Part shown: one piece after another, positions 9,070-19,063 of the stretch
Layout: the number at the start of each line of letters is the position of its first letter
Numbering within the stretch: the first letter of the stretch is position 1
Source of the DNA: Parabacteroides sp. PF5-9
GTDB taxonomy: Bacteria > Bacteroidota > Bacteroidia > Bacteroidales > Tannerellaceae
Direction of reading: 5' to 3'
Assembly: GCF_029893105.1 (NCBI RefSeq)
Contig: NZ_JARXWG010000021.1
Coordinates: 1 to 64,000, forward strand
Length of the DNA stretch: 64,000 nucleotides
Notes under the pieces: generated by a model
Told to the model about the DNA's origin: nothing
Seen by the model: the letters and a program-made list of their open reading frames with translations, nothing else
The model's database searches: none
Program-made: the position numbers and the translations under genes

Positions 9070-9804
9070 TTATAATAAAAGATATAATAAAGCCGCTAAG
9101 GCCGCTCCGGTAATAGGGCCAAATACCGGGATCCATGCATATCCCCAGTCATTTCCTCCTTTACTCTTAATAGGCAGGATCGCGTGCATAATCCTTGGCG
9201 CCAGATCACGCGCCGGATTGATTGCATAACCGGTAGGGCCTCCTAAAGATAAACCGATTACCCACACCGTAAAAGCAACGGGAATAGCGCCAACAGAACC
9301 CAGTCCTACAGGCAAAGTACTGTTATTCTCATATGTGACTTCTCCGTCGGTGATATAAAAAACAACAAACATCAAAACAAATGTACCGATGACTTCAGTC
9401 ATAAAATTGATGACCGGATTTTTTATTTCAGCACTTGTTGTAAACACACCCAGTTTTAATCCTGGATTTTCGGTGGCATCAAAGTGATCTTTATACACCA
9501 GCCATACCAGAAAAGCGCCTAATGCTGCTCCCAACATTTGTGCAATAATATAGGAACACACATCCGACCATGGGAATGATCCCCCGATCGCTAATCCGAG
9601 AGAAACGGCAGGGTTCAAGTGCGCTCCGCTATACGGACCGGCTACAACCACCCCGATAAATACACCCATTGCCCAGGCGGTAGTGACGACGATCCACCCG
9701 GCTCCATGCCCTTTTGTTTTTGTTAATAATACATTGGCGCACACTCCGGCTCCCATAAGAATAAGGAGCATTGTGCCTAATAGTTCTGCAATAAATGGAG
9801 TCAT
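9070..9804 (-). CDS. glpF: Glycerol facilitator (aquaglyceroporin)
   Basis: This is a six-helix membrane channel that lets glycerol diffuse across the inner membrane. The two pore motifs are NPA at residues 64-66 and NPA at 196-198. The second continues as NPARD, and D200 after the arginine marks glycerol-conducting members rather than water-only aquaporins. The selectivity-filter region also fits GlpF, with W44 and a Gly before GYAINPAR (Escherichia coli uses W48, G191, F200, R206). It lies downstream of glpK and glpD, so it supplies the substrate for that pathway. A separate water-type aquaporin is encoded at 63.1-63.8 kb. Confidence 0.94.
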   Translation of the reverse strand: MTPFIAELLGTMLLILMGAGVCANVLLTKTKGHGAGWIVVTTAWAMGVFIGVVVAGPYSGAHLNPAVSLGLAIGGSFPWSDVCSYIIAQMLGAALGAFLVWLVYKDHFDATENPGLKLGVFTTSAEIKNPVINFMTEVIGTFVLMFVVFYITDGEVTYENNSTLPVGLGSVGAIPVAFTVWVIGLSLGGPTGYAINPARDLAPRIMHAILPIKSKGGNDWGYAWIPVFGPITGAALAALLYLLL

Positions 9805-9818
9805 GATATTGTATGGTT

Positions 9819-9844
9819 AATTATGAATTATGAATTATGAATTG
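9819..9844. repeat. Tandem heptamer repeat (AATTATG x3) in the glpK-glpF spacer
   Basis: Three perfect AATTATG units sit at 9819-9839 and are followed by a partial fourth. They lie inside the 122-bp gap between glpF and glpK. The stretch is extremely AT-rich. Similar low-complexity AATTA or AATTGTC spacers occur at 1171-1204 and 13904-13940. It may be a replication-slippage tract that separates genes of one operon; no function is evident. Confidence 0.75.
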
Positions 9845-9926
9845 TTGATTGGGTAAAACTACTTAACTATTAAGTTGTAATGATTGAACTGATAACTGTC
9901 TGACTACTGATTCAAATAATTATTGA

Positions 9927-11432
9927 TCATTCGTTACTACTCCAGTGTTGTGCACGGCCAACCGCTTTATGCCACTCGTCGAGTTGACGAAGTGCTACAG
10001 CTTCATCTAATTTAGGCTTAAAGACCTTATCTAATGACCATTGATCTTTTAATTCATCAATGTCTTTCCAATAGCCAACAGCTAATCCGGCCAGATAGGC
10101 GGCTCCCAAGGCTGTAGTCTCAAGTACTTTCGGTCGTACTACCGGGCAACGACAAATATCAGCTTGAAACTGCATTAGAAAATTATTAGCTATCGCTCCA
10201 CCGTCCACCCGGATCTCTTTCGATTGGGTATTCATATCATTTTCCATGGCCCTCAGTACATCATACACCTGATAGGAAATGCCTTCAAGTGCAGCCCGAG
10301 TCAGGTGTGCAGCAGTCGTACCACGTGTTATTCCGACAATGGCACCACGGGCATATTGATCCCAATAAGGGGCTCCGAGTCCTGTTAAGGCCGGAACAAA
10401 ATAAACACCTCCGTTATCTGGGATCGATTTGGCCATCTGTTCGGAGATTGCAGCATTCGGTATGAGACCGATCCCATCACGTAGCCATTGGATCGCGGCT
10501 CCACCAACGAACACACTTCCTTCAAGGGCATAAGTCGTTTCATCTCCCAATTTCCAGGCAATAGTCGTGAGTAAGTGATTTTGCGAAAGAATAGGTTTCT
10601 TTCCGGTATTCAGAATCATGAAACATCCTGTTCCATAGGTTGTTTTCATCATACCTTCTTCTACACATAATTGTCCGAATAAAGCGGCCTGTTGATCTCC
10701 GGCAATACCTGAGATCGGAATCCCTTTTTTAAATAGTGTCGCAGATGTTTCACAATAGATATCGCTGCATCCGACAACTTCGGGAAGCAGTGAAGGAGGG
10801 ATTGAAAATAACGAAAGCAATTCCTGATCCCATTGTTGCGAATGAATATTGAATAACATTGTCCGGGAGGCATTGGTAATATCTGTAATAAATTTCTCTC
10901 CCCGTGTTAATTTCCATAACAGCCAGCAATCAACCGTACCGAAGCATAATTCTCCCCGTTCGGCTCGTTCACGAACTCCCTTTACGTTATCCAGGATCCA
11001 TCTGATTTTTGTTGCAGAGAAGTAAGCATCAATAACTAACCCTGTCTTTTCCTGAATAGAGGTTGCATAACCTTTTTCTTTTAATTCCTCACAATAATCG
11101 GAAGTGCGCCTGTCTTGCCAGACGATGGCATTATAAACAGGAAACCCGGTTTCCCGATCCCATATAATGGTTGTTTCCCGTTGATTGGCGATGCCGATAC
11201 AGGCAATATGATCATCGGTGACATCTGCTTTGGCCATGACTTCTTTGATCACGGATGATTGGGTATACCATATCTCATTCGGATCATGTTCTACCCAACC
11301 CGGTTTAGGAAAGTATTGATGAAAATCCTTTTGTGCTAATGTGATGATATTTCCTTGATGATTGAATAAAATGGCTCGTGAAGAGGTGGTTCCCTGATCG
11401 ATAGCCAATACATATTTATGTTTGTGATTCAT
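9927..11432 (-). CDS. glpK: Glycerol kinase
   Basis: This enzyme phosphorylates glycerol with ATP to sn-glycerol 3-phosphate in the cytosol. It is a FGGY-family kinase of 501 residues, the usual length. The N-terminal phosphate-binding motif [10 protein letters not shown] is at residues 10-19. The C-terminal signature region [18 protein letters not shown] and the adenosine motif DGGAIANN are present. It lies 27 bp after glpD and before glpF, so glpD-glpK-glpF form a catabolic operon. The product feeds GlpD and then lower glycolysis. Confidence 0.97.
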   Translation of the reverse strand: MNHKHKYVLAIDQGTTSSRAILFNHQGNIITLAQKDFHQYFPKPGWVEHDPNEIWYTQSSVIKEVMAKADVTDDHIACIGIANQRETTIIWDRETGFPVYNAIVWQDRRTSDYCEELKEKGYATSIQEKTGLVIDAYFSATKIRWILDNVKGVRERAERGELCFGTVDCWLLWKLTRGEKFITDITNASRTMLFNIHSQQWDQELLSLFSIPPSLLPEVVGCSDIYCETSATLFKKGIPISGIAGDQQAALFGQLCVEEGMMKTTYGTGCFMILNTGKKPILSQNHLLTTIAWKLGDETTYALEGSVFVGGAAIQWLRDGIGLIPNAAISEQMAKSIPDNGGVYFVPALTGLGAPYWDQYARGAIVGITRGTTAAHLTRAALEGISYQVYDVLRAMENDMNTQSKEIRVDGGAIANNFLMQFQADICRCPVVRPKVLETTALGAAYLAGLAVGYWKDIDELKDQWSLDKVFKPKLDEAVALRQLDEWHKAVGRAQHWSSNE

Positions 11433-11459
11433 AGGTATAGATATATTGCATAATAGTGA

Positions 11460-13022
11460 TTAATCTAAAAAATAGTTGGATGCCACTTTGTTAAACTTCT
11501 CCAACTGATCGGTTTCCCAAGCGAGGTCTTTTTTCTTTTCGGTGGCCATTATCCGGACGACTTTAGGAGCCATTTCGATAGCAGCCCGTGCGTCCATAAA
11601 TAAAATACGCAACCGGCGAGCCAAAATATCTTCTAAAGTGAATACCATCTCGTTCCTGATGATCCAGCAGATTTCACCAATTGTGTATGAATAGGCCGGA
11701 TGTAGTTTTTCCTGCATATCTATTGAAGACGCTGTCAATTTTCTGATCTCATCCGCGTCTGTGCCGTAGACATATAACGGATCCGTAAAATCGGGATTCG
11801 GACGTGCCCCGTGTATCGGATAATTTTCTGTGACACAGCTTTGTTGTGGAACATCCATCTGTTTGATAGCCATATCCACCGTATCTTGGGCCATTTTCCG
11901 ATATGTTGTCCATTTTCCACCAATGATGGTGATAAGCCCTGATTGTTCACGAATAAGTTTATGGCTACGGGATATCTCTTTCGTTTTGGTTCCTTCATCT
12001 CGGGGAGCAGCCAAAGGACGGAGTCCGGCAAAGACCGAGAGTACATCGCACCGCTGTGGTTGGCGGGTAAGGTATCGGCCAGCCGTTTCAAGGATAAAAT
12101 CGATCTCGGCCTGCATGGCGATAGGCTCTTCCGATGCGTCGCGAATCAATGTGTCGGTGGTACCGACAACCACTTTGTTATGCCATGGTACAGCAAAAAG
12201 GACTCTCCCGTCAGGAGTACTGGGGATCATAATGGCATGATCACTGTTTAGGAACGAAGCATCTAAAACAAGATGAACACCTTGGCTGGGACGTACTGTC
12301 TGGCGTTTACCCGGTTCGTCCATTTGAAGTATTTCATCGGCAAAAACGCCTGTCGCATTAATCACTGCACGTGATTTTATGTGATATGTATCTCCGTTTT
12401 CTTCATTACGAACGCTGACACCGGATATCTGACCCTCTTCTTTTAATAGACCGGTTACGTTCATATAATTAAGTACACAGGCTCCGGCATCAATAGCCGT
12501 GCGTGTAAGATTAATCGCCAGTCGTGAATCGTCGAACTGTCCGTCATGATATAAAATACCGGCACTCATCCCTTTAGGTTGCAATGTCGGAATCGTCTTC
12601 AGTGCGCGTTTCGGACCAATACACATGGATCGGCCGAATCGGAGTTTACCCGCCATGAAGTCGTATAATACAAGCCCAATGGTATAAAACGGTCCTTCCC
12701 ACCAACGGTAACATGGAATGAGAAACACCTGGTCTTTGACCAGATGAGGGGCATTTTTTGCTAAAATACCTCTCTCCCGTAAAGCTTCCAGAACGAGTGC
12801 TACATCACCTTGAGCCAGATATCTGACCCCTCCATGAACCAGTTTGGTGCTTCGGCTCGAAGTCGCTTTGGTGAAATCAGAACGTTCAAATAGTGCCACA
12901 CTATATCCTCTTGTAGCAGCATCCAGTGCAATGCCTAATCCGGTCGCGCCTCCACCAATTACAACAAAGTCAAAGATTTTATTCGGATCGGTTAGTTGGG
13001 ATAGTACTGACTCGCGTTTCAT
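11460..13022 (-). CDS. glpD: FAD-dependent glycerol-3-phosphate dehydrogenase
   Basis: This flavoprotein oxidises sn-glycerol 3-phosphate to dihydroxyacetone phosphate and passes electrons to the quinone pool. The FAD-binding motif GGGATGLG is at residues 23-30, followed by SSRSTKLVHGGVRYL. The C-terminal domain (about 390-520) matches the GlpA/GlpD C-terminal cap. The protein is a single 520-residue polypeptide, and no genes for the anaerobic subunits GlpB or GlpC are next to it. Which electron acceptor it uses is therefore not shown by the sequence. It opens the glp operon, with a promoter-like sequence at 13054-13087. Confidence 0.95.
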   Translation of the reverse strand: MKRESVLSQLTDPNKIFDFVVIGGGATGLGIALDAATRGYSVALFERSDFTKATSSRSTKLVHGGVRYLAQGDVALVLEALRERGILAKNAPHLVKDQVFLIPCYRWWEGPFYTIGLVLYDFMAGKLRFGRSMCIGPKRALKTIPTLQPKGMSAGILYHDGQFDDSRLAINLTRTAIDAGACVLNYMNVTGLLKEEGQISGVSVRNEENGDTYHIKSRAVINATGVFADEILQMDEPGKRQTVRPSQGVHLVLDASFLNSDHAIMIPSTPDGRVLFAVPWHNKVVVGTTDTLIRDASEEPIAMQAEIDFILETAGRYLTRQPQRCDVLSVFAGLRPLAAPRDEGTKTKEISRSHKLIREQSGLITIIGGKWTTYRKMAQDTVDMAIKQMDVPQQSCVTENYPIHGARPNPDFTDPLYVYGTDADEIRKLTASSIDMQEKLHPAYSYTIGEICWIIRNEMVFTLEDILARRLRILFMDARAAIEMAPKVVRIMATEKKKDLAWETDQLEKFNKVASNYFLD

Positions 13023-13053
13023 GGGTATTCAGTATTTAAAGATTAACAATCAA

Positions 13054-13087
13054 CAAAACTATGGAAATTTCTTTGATTACAGGCAAA
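13054..13087 (-). promoter_or_regulatory. Putative promoter of the glpD-glpK-glpF operon
   Basis: On the minus strand this reads TTTG (13084-13087), a 22-bp spacer, then TAGTTTTG (13054-13061). It fits the Bacteroidetes consensus apart from a spacer 1 bp longer than usual. It lies about 32 bp upstream of the glpD start, giving a short leader. No operator was recognised. Confidence 0.4.
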
Positions 13088-13098
13088 TAAAAAAGAAA

Positions 13099-13145
13099 AA
13101 GCAGAAATTTAAAAGAGTAAAACAACTGCTTTCAAACTTCTGCTT
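13099..13145 (-). terminator. Possible terminator downstream of yebC
   Basis: On the minus strand the arms AAGCAGAA and TTCTGCTT enclose a loop of about 31 nt and are followed by a T-rich run. It lies 27 bp after the yebC stop and before the glpD promoter, where a terminator would be expected. The large loop makes it weak. Confidence 0.4.
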
Positions 13146-13171
13146 ATTCTAATAATAGGCGTTAAGATTTT

Positions 13172-13894
13172 TTATTCCTCTTCTTCCCGCATATTGTGGA
13201 AGACGTTTTGTACGTCTTCGTCTTCTTCTAGTTTTTCCAACAATTTATTGAGTTGTTCGCGTTGCTCGGCTGTGACATCTTTCAGATCGTTCGGAATCCG
13301 TATAAATTCGGCACTATTGATCTCAAATCCATTTTCTTCGAGGTATTTCTGAATCGCAGCATTTTGCGAGAATTCACCGGATAGAATGATTTCATCCTCA
13401 TCGGCTTCCACTTCATCGACTCCGAAGTCGATCAATTCCAATTCAAGATCTTCCAATGAGACATCCTCTTTTTTAACGATATGGAAAACCACTTTGTGAT
13501 CAAACAGAAACTCCAGACTGCCACTTGTGCCCAATGATCCGCCGTGTTTGTTGAAATAGCTGCGCACATTGGCTACAGTACGCGTTGTATTGTCTGTTGC
13601 TGTTTCAACGAAAACGGCAATACCAAAAGGACCATATCCTTCATAATTCATCTCTTTATAATCGGTATAATCCTTCGAGGTCGCTTTTTTGATTGCCCGT
13701 TCTACATTCTCTTTCGGCATATTTTCCTTTTTGGCCTGTTGCATCAACACGCGCAAACGAGGATTGCTATCCGGGTCGGGTCCGCCTGCTTTTGTGGCGA
13801 TAGTGATTTCTTTACCTAGTTTGGTAAACACGCGAGCCATGTTTCCCCAACGTTTAAATTTTTTTGCTTTGCGATATTCAAACGCTCTTCCCAT
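13172..13894 (-). CDS. YebC/PmpR-family protein
   Basis: The protein belongs to the YebC family, members of which act as transcription regulators (PmpR) or help ribosomes through difficult peptide sequences. The opening MGRAFEYRKAKKFKRWGNMARVF is a common Bacteroidetes form of the family start. The 240-residue length and the three-domain pattern, including GTSGSLEFLFDH near residue 120, are typical. The C-terminus is strongly acidic. It follows pheT on the same strand after a 46-bp AT-rich spacer. Which of the two reported roles applies here cannot be told from the sequence. Confidence 0.93.
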   Translation of the reverse strand: MGRAFEYRKAKKFKRWGNMARVFTKLGKEITIATKAGGPDPDSNPRLRVLMQQAKKENMPKENVERAIKKATSKDYTDYKEMNYEGYGPFGIAVFVETATDNTTRTVANVRSYFNKHGGSLGTSGSLEFLFDHKVVFHIVKKEDVSLEDLELELIDFGVDEVEADEDEIILSGEFSQNAAIQKYLEENGFEINSAEFIRIPNDLKDVTAEQREQLNKLLEKLEEDEDVQNVFHNMREEEE

Positions 13895-13940
13895 CTTTTA
13901 TCTAATGATTAATTATTAATGTTTAATGATCAATTGTCAA

Positions 13941-16403
13941 TTAACGAAGCTGTGCCTGCAGTTTCTGTTCTAAGCCGGTTTGTATCTTTTTCATGATGGT
14001 GTCAATCTGCTTGTCGTTCAAAGTCTTGTTCTCGTCTTGTAAATAGAAACTTACACCGTAAGACTTTTTATCGGCAGGTAGATTTTTGCCTTCGTATACA
14101 TCGAATAATAAAACGTTTTTCAATAATTTACGTTCACTTTCGAATGCTATTTTTTCAATCTCGGCAAATGGAACCTTTTTGTCAAGCAATAACGCAAGAT
14201 CGCGTTTAACTGCTGGGAACTTGGATATTTCGGAATAAGCAATCTTATTTTTACCCGCTTCCTTCATAAGCAGTTTCCAGGATAATTCTGCGTAGTATAC
14301 ATCAGTATCGATGTCAAGCGATTTACATAGTTTTTTCTGGATGATGCCCAATGTACCCAGTTGACGTCCTGAAACTGTTGTGATACTCAATGCCGACGAA
14401 TAGATCTCATTGGAAAGATGACCAAATATGATTTTTTTGCGATCGAGACCTAATCGGTTTAATATGTTTTCAACATGCGCTTTCAGTTCATAGATCGATG
14501 AATTCTCATTCGGATGCGCCCAGTTGTTCTCCACCTTATTTCCGCAGATCCACAACCCTAAATGATAATCTTCTTTGTATTCAGCTAATGTTTCACCCTC
14601 TTTTTTCTTATCGATGTCATAGTCGTAACAGTTGCCGTATTCAAAGAAACGGATATTGCCGTTTTTCCGGTTGATATTATAAGCAATACTTTCCAACCCT
14701 CCGAAAACCAACGTTTGGCGCATGACATTCAGGTCGGTGCTCAACGGATTGAGTAGCTTCACGCAATGACTGGCCGGGTAAATCGACAGGTCGTCGTAAT
14801 AAGCCGATTTGGTGAACGAGTTGTTCATGATTTCGTTGAATCCCGCTCCACAGAGTTGTTCGGAAATCAAGTTTTCCATTTTGTAACTCTGATCGGTTGG
14901 CGTTTGATAACTCAAACTGGATTTAACTTCATCGCTGAAACTGATATTGTTGTAGCCATATATACGGAGGATATCTTCAATGACGTCTACGTCTCGCTGC
15001 ACATCGATGCGGTATACCGGAACATGTAGTGTTACTCCCTCGGGCGTTTCCGAGACAATCTTCATCTCCAGACTTTCCAGAATACTTTTTATCGTATCAG
15101 TCGGAATCGTTTTTCCGATCAGACTATTTACTTTATGATAACTTAATTCTACCGTGTAAGGCTCGACAACTTTTGGATAGACATCTTGAATATCTCCGGT
15201 GATTTTTCCTCCGGCAACTTCCTGGATCAATAAAGCGGCACGTTTGAGCGCATACATGGTGCGATTAGCATCCAACCCTCGTTCAAAGCGGAATGAAGAG
15301 TCTGTATTTAATCCAAAGCGACGGGCGGTCTTACGAATCCGTGTCGGATTGAAATTAGCCGATTCAAGGAAAATATCTGTCGTCTTTTCCGTAACTCCCG
15401 AGTCTAATCCTCCAAAAACACCTCCGACGCACATCGCTTCTTCGGTGTTACAAATCATCAGATCGCTAGCGGCCAACGTTCGTTCGACTCCATCCAAGGT
15501 GACGAATTTAGTGCCTTCCGGCATTGTTTTAACAATAACCTTTCCACCTTTCACTTTATTATAGTCAAAAGCATGGAGTGGTTGCCCCATTTCATGTAAA
15601 ACGAAATTGGTTATATCCACAATATTATTAATCGGACGCAGACCGATGATATTTAAACGGTTTTGCAACCATTCGGGACTTTCTTTTACCGTAACGCCTT
15701 TGATACTGACTCCGGAATAACGCGGACACGCTTCTCTGTCTTCGACTACGACTTCGATCGCCGGAGTATGATCATCTATTTTAAATGCATCGACAGAAGG
15801 AAGTCTCAATGCTGACGGTCGACCGTTCTGTTTCAGATAGGCTGCCAAGTCACGTGCTACGCCAAAATGAGAAGTACCGTCTACACGGTTGGGAGTAATA
15901 TCCACTTCCAGTACATAGTCGCTTTTAATGTTATAGTATTCTTTAGCTGGCAAACCAACCGTTGCATCTGCAGGAAGTACGATAATACCGGCATGGTCGG
16001 ATCCAATGCCAATCTCATCTTCTGCACAGATCATACCGTTGGATTCAACGCCACGTATTTTTGAACGTTTGATCGTAAAAGATTCATCCTCTTTATAAAG
16101 TTTGGTACCATTTACGGCTACTACTACTTTTTGCCCTGCAGCCACATTGGGTGCACCGCATACGATTTGTAAAGGTTCTTCTCCTCCGACAGTGACCGTT
16201 GTAATATGCAGATGGTCAGAGTTAGGATGTTCTTCACACGTGAGCACTTCGCCGATAAACAATCCCTCCAGACCGCCTTTAATGGTTTGAACTTCTTCCA
16301 CACCACCGGTTTCCAAACCAATGGATGTCAGTGCGGCAGCAACCTCATCGGGTTGCAGGTCGAAATCGAGGTAATCTTTCAGCCAGTTATAAGATATATT
16401 CAT
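13941..16403 (-). CDS. pheT: Phenylalanyl-tRNA synthetase beta subunit
   Basis: This is the beta chain of the alpha2-beta2 enzyme that charges tRNA-Phe. It starts with the usual MNISYNWLKDYLDF and then has an EMAP/tRNA-binding domain (about residues 40-155). The B3/B4 editing domain, the B5 DNA-binding-like domain and the C-terminal anticodon-binding FDX-ACB domain (about 725-820) follow in order. The length is 820 residues from the ATG at 16403; the frame continues to 16448 but the family start is the inner ATG. The alpha subunit gene pheS is not in the window, so the two genes are unlinked. Confidence 0.97.
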   Translation of the reverse strand: MNISYNWLKDYLDFDLQPDEVAAALTSIGLETGGVEEVQTIKGGLEGLFIGEVLTCEEHPNSDHLHITTVTVGGEEPLQIVCGAPNVAAGQKVVVAVNGTKLYKEDESFTIKRSKIRGVESNGMICAEDEIGIGSDHAGIIVLPADATVGLPAKEYYNIKSDYVLEVDITPNRVDGTSHFGVARDLAAYLKQNGRPSALRLPSVDAFKIDDHTPAIEVVVEDREACPRYSGVSIKGVTVKESPEWLQNRLNIIGLRPINNIVDITNFVLHEMGQPLHAFDYNKVKGGKVIVKTMPEGTKFVTLDGVERTLAASDLMICNTEEAMCVGGVFGGLDSGVTEKTTDIFLESANFNPTRIRKTARRFGLNTDSSFRFERGLDANRTMYALKRAALLIQEVAGGKITGDIQDVYPKVVEPYTVELSYHKVNSLIGKTIPTDTIKSILESLEMKIVSETPEGVTLHVPVYRIDVQRDVDVIEDILRIYGYNNISFSDEVKSSLSYQTPTDQSYKMENLISEQLCGAGFNEIMNNSFTKSAYYDDLSIYPASHCVKLLNPLSTDLNVMRQTLVFGGLESIAYNINRKNGNIRFFEYGNCYDYDIDKKKEGETLAEYKEDYHLGLWICGNKVENNWAHPNENSSIYELKAHVENILNRLGLDRKKIIFGHLSNEIYSSALSITTVSGRQLGTLGIIQKKLCKSLDIDTDVYYAELSWKLLMKEAGKNKIAYSEISKFPAVKRDLALLLDKKVPFAEIEKIAFESERKLLKNVLLFDVYEGKNLPADKKSYGVSFYLQDENKTLNDKQIDTIMKKIQTGLEQKLQAQLR

Positions 16404-16543
16404 TACTATAGAGTTTATTCTGCATCTATATTGCAAATTGACTCGCAAAAATACGAATAATAATTAAAACGGTTATAATAATCCCTCAAAAACAGTACCT
16501 TTGTCGCCCGAGAATAGCTGTTGAAACTAACGACTTCACTATC

Positions 16544-17218
16544 ATGCGAATAGATATACTTACCGTACTCCCCGAAATGATTGACGGAATGATCAACTGT
16601 TCAATAGTCAAACGTGCTCAGGATAAGGGATTGGCAGAAATACACCTCCATAATTTACGGGATTATACCACCAATAAATGGCGCCGGGTAGATGACTATC
16701 CTTTTGGGGGTGAAGCGGGAATGGTCATGCAAATTGAGCCAATCGACCGAGCCATTTCTACATTAAAAGCTGAACGAACGTATGATGAAGTCATCTATAC
16801 ATCTCCGGATGGTGAGACGTTTAATCAGTCAATGGCCAATACCATGTCGCTTCTTGATAATCTCATCATTCTTTGCGGACATTATAAAGGAGTGGACTAT
16901 CGTATACGCGAACATCTTATTACGAAAGAGATCTCTGTCGGCGACTATGTCTTGACAGGTGGCGAATTAGCTGCCGCAATTATTACGGATGCTGTTGTTC
17001 GCCTGATTCCGGGTGCTATAGGAGATGAGCAGAGCGCCTTGTCCGACTCTTTCCAAGATAATCTGTTGGCACCGCCAGTCTATACCCGACCGGCTGATTA
17101 TAACGGATGGAAAGTGCCGGATGTCTTGCTTTCCGGGCATCAGCGAAAAATTGATGAGTGGCGGTTGCAACAAGCTCATGAAAGAACGACTCGTCTCCGA
17201 CCGGATCTGCTTAAATAA
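16544..17218 (+). CDS. trmD: tRNA (guanine-N1-)-methyltransferase
   Basis: TrmD methylates G37 of tRNAs that read codons starting with C, preventing frameshifts. The 224-residue protein has the SPOUT-family trefoil knot, seen in [15 protein letters not shown] followed by [15 protein letters not shown] (residues about 110-147). The region GGEAGMVMQ near residue 60 is the substrate loop. It is transcribed divergently from pheT. A TACCTTTG at 16496-16503 could be its -7 element, but I see no matching TTTG at -33. The familiar rpsP-rimM-rplS neighbours are absent, as is common in this phylum. A family 1 palindrome array follows downstream. Confidence 0.97.
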   Translation: MRIDILTVLPEMIDGMINCSIVKRAQDKGLAEIHLHNLRDYTTNKWRRVDDYPFGGEAGMVMQIEPIDRAISTLKAERTYDEVIYTSPDGETFNQSMANTMSLLDNLIILCGHYKGVDYRIREHLITKEISVGDYVLTGGELAAAIITDAVVRLIPGAIGDEQSALSDSFQDNLLAPPVYTRPADYNGWKVPDVLLSGHQRKIDEWRLQQAHERTTRLRPDLLK

Positions 17219-17355
17219 TAGATGAGTTAGTCCTGGATTTTTACATTGTCTTCAACTTGAAAACTCTCATACGCCCTTTCGTTAAATGAAACGATTGTGT
17301 AGTTATATGGTGACGATTTAGACGCTTTTTGAGATTCATTACACATCCTTTTCTG

Positions 17356-17437
17356 TTAGACGTACCTCTAAATTGTTTTAGAGGTACCTCTAAACGGATT
17401 TAGACGTACCTCTAAATGATTTTAGACGTACCTCTAA
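17356..17437. repeat. Four-unit 22-bp phased palindrome array, family 1 (copy 1)
   Basis: Four 16-bp units start at 17356, 17378, 17400 and 17422. Unit 2 is the perfect palindrome TTAGAGGTACCTCTAA; the others differ at one position (TTAGACGTACCTCTAA). The 6-bp linkers are ATTGTT, ACGGAT and ATGATT. The flanks TTTCTG and CAAAAAA add to an overall inverted symmetry. The array fills the 312-bp gap between the 3' ends of trmD and the lipoprotein gene, and I see nothing else in that gap. A degenerate fifth unit with AGGTG at the right phase occurs at 17444-17459. Confidence 0.95.
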
Positions 17438-17530
17438 CAAAAAACAGATGTAGGTGCTTCTGAAAAATGGTTCGGGAATTTTAGAAAATGATGGAGGAAA
17501 AACAGAAAAAGGTATCAGATGATATGAATA

Positions 17531-18373
17531 CTATTCCTGTTTCGGCCAATTGTATTCGAAATGGAAGATATAGGTGTTGCTTCCACCTTCATTGACAACG
17601 TAGTTGTTTTCTTCAATGGTCATTTTAGTGATATACTCTCCGATTTGTTCGAATTTGTAGGTGTATTCCGCACAAATAGTACTGGTTTCCGGGACGTTAT
17701 ACCAATAGGCTCGTTTAGGCAGGTTTTTGTTTGATAGATTATATAGGAGGTTGACCGGTGATACGGTTTCAAAATCGACTGGAGCAAACGAATTAATCAC
17801 TCGGAAAGGAAAGTTGGCCGGTTGTAATTGTGTGTCGTATTCGTAAGCCATCTCTTTTTTGTCCTGTGCGTAACGCACGACATTGCCGTTTTCCCAGGTG
17901 TAGGTGTCTGCCTGAATATAAGATCTTGACTCATACCCGTTGCCGGTATCGACAGGCCAGCGGGTAATCCAGTCGGCATGGGATAAATATGCCCCTTTGT
18001 AGGCGTATTTATATTCGTCGCTGGTATAGATCTCATTATTGACGTATTCGTTTTTTCGTTTGATCTTTTTCTGATAAATCGCATTTCCCTGCAGATTATA
18101 CTCTATGGTAAGGTCTTGGCCGAGATCGGATACGGTTATTATCCGTGAATCAGGATAGCTGAATAGTTGTTTGGCGCCTGTATTGGAGGTTATATTATGG
18201 ATTTGACCGTTTTCATAATTGATAGACAGGGCATAAGAAGGAGTAACTTCGTTATTCGTATAACAGGTGACTTTTGTCAATTTTTTCAATGGGGGAACTT
18301 CTGTTTTATCATCTTTGCCGCAAGAAGTTAAAAAGAACAGACTGCTGACTACTAAAACCAAATATCTCTTCAT
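17531..18373 (-). CDS. Predicted lipoprotein, function unknown
   Basis: The 280-residue protein starts with a lipoprotein signal peptide (MKRYLVLVVSSLFFLTSCG, lipidation cysteine C18). The mature chain is rich in Tyr, Thr and Asn and seems to be mostly beta-strand, with repeated Y-x-Y patterns such as YEYDTQLQ and EYTYKFEQIG. It resembles the general style of Bacteroidetes YD-repeat-like or DUF4595-type surface lipoproteins, but I do not recognise a specific family. It stands alone between array copy 1 and a 1.1-kb gene-free region. Outer-membrane anchoring is inferred from the signal. Confidence 0.75.
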   Translation of the reverse strand: MKRYLVLVVSSLFFLTSCGKDDKTEVPPLKKLTKVTCYTNNEVTPSYALSINYENGQIHNITSNTGAKQLFSYPDSRIITVSDLGQDLTIEYNLQGNAIYQKKIKRKNEYVNNEIYTSDEYKYAYKGAYLSHADWITRWPVDTGNGYESRSYIQADTYTWENGNVVRYAQDKKEMAYEYDTQLQPANFPFRVINSFAPVDFETVSPVNLLYNLSNKNLPKRAYWYNVPETSTICAEYTYKFEQIGEYITKMTIEENNYVVNEGGSNTYIFHFEYNWPKQE

Positions 18374-19024
18374 AGCGCTTCTATTTAGAATTCAACATTG
18401 CAAAGGTAAAATAAACCCCCAAATAAAGAGTGATGTAACTTTATTTAAGATTTATGCTTGAGGGAGTTTTACGTTGCTTGTTTTTCGGCCATATACTCGC
18501 TTTTTTGTATCTATAAGCAAAGCTGAATTTCATATTAGAATAACAAGGAGTTGCTTGAAATGAAAAAATGAAATCGATATTTCTTTTCGATTTTCGTTTT
18601 TAGACAAAAAAAGCAGTCCGATTTGTGTTTTTTATCGGAAAAAAAATAAAAATATACATTCTACAGCATGGAAATTCAAAGGCGCAGGGCTACTTTTATC
18701 ATGTGATAAGAAAAGAGTTTCTGAACACTAACTTGAACTATATATACATCATGAGCATTAGGTAATCGGTCTGAAGCGTTCGTTATTAAAGGAAAATGAA
18801 GATATCAAGAAAAGTGAAGATACCGAAACTTTAATAACTGTTTTTCTTAAATACGAACGTGTTTGAGGCAGAAAAAGTTTTATTTCAATGATGCTTACTC
18901 GATTTGAATCGTATGCTTTTATAATTGTGAAGTTGTGAAATCGTAGGATGAATGGAGAGTAAGGCTTCTGTTAATCATAGAAATAAGGATGCTTTTATTA
19001 CAGAATGGTCAGTGCCTATCCAAA

Positions 19025-19057
19025 TTTGATTTAACCAATTTTGGACTATGATTTTTG
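19025..19057 (+). promoter_or_regulatory. Candidate promoter for a small RNA
   Basis: TTTG (19025-19028), a 21-bp spacer and GATTTTTG (19050-19057) resemble the Bacteroidetes promoter with one mismatch in the -7 box. Transcription would begin near 19064 and reach the strong terminator at 19114-19148 after about 85 nt. Confidence 0.3.
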
Positions 19058-19063
19058 TAGTGG

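Noticed and set aside
13904-13940. AT-rich spacer with AATTGTC and TTAATGATT repeats
   Set aside because: Looks like the low-complexity spacers seen at 1171-1204 and 9819-9844; not phased at 22 bp, so not counted as an array.
17356-17437. CRISPR-like look of the phased repeats
   Set aside because: Spacers are only 6 bp, shared between copies, and each array has exactly four units; no cas genes are present in the window.
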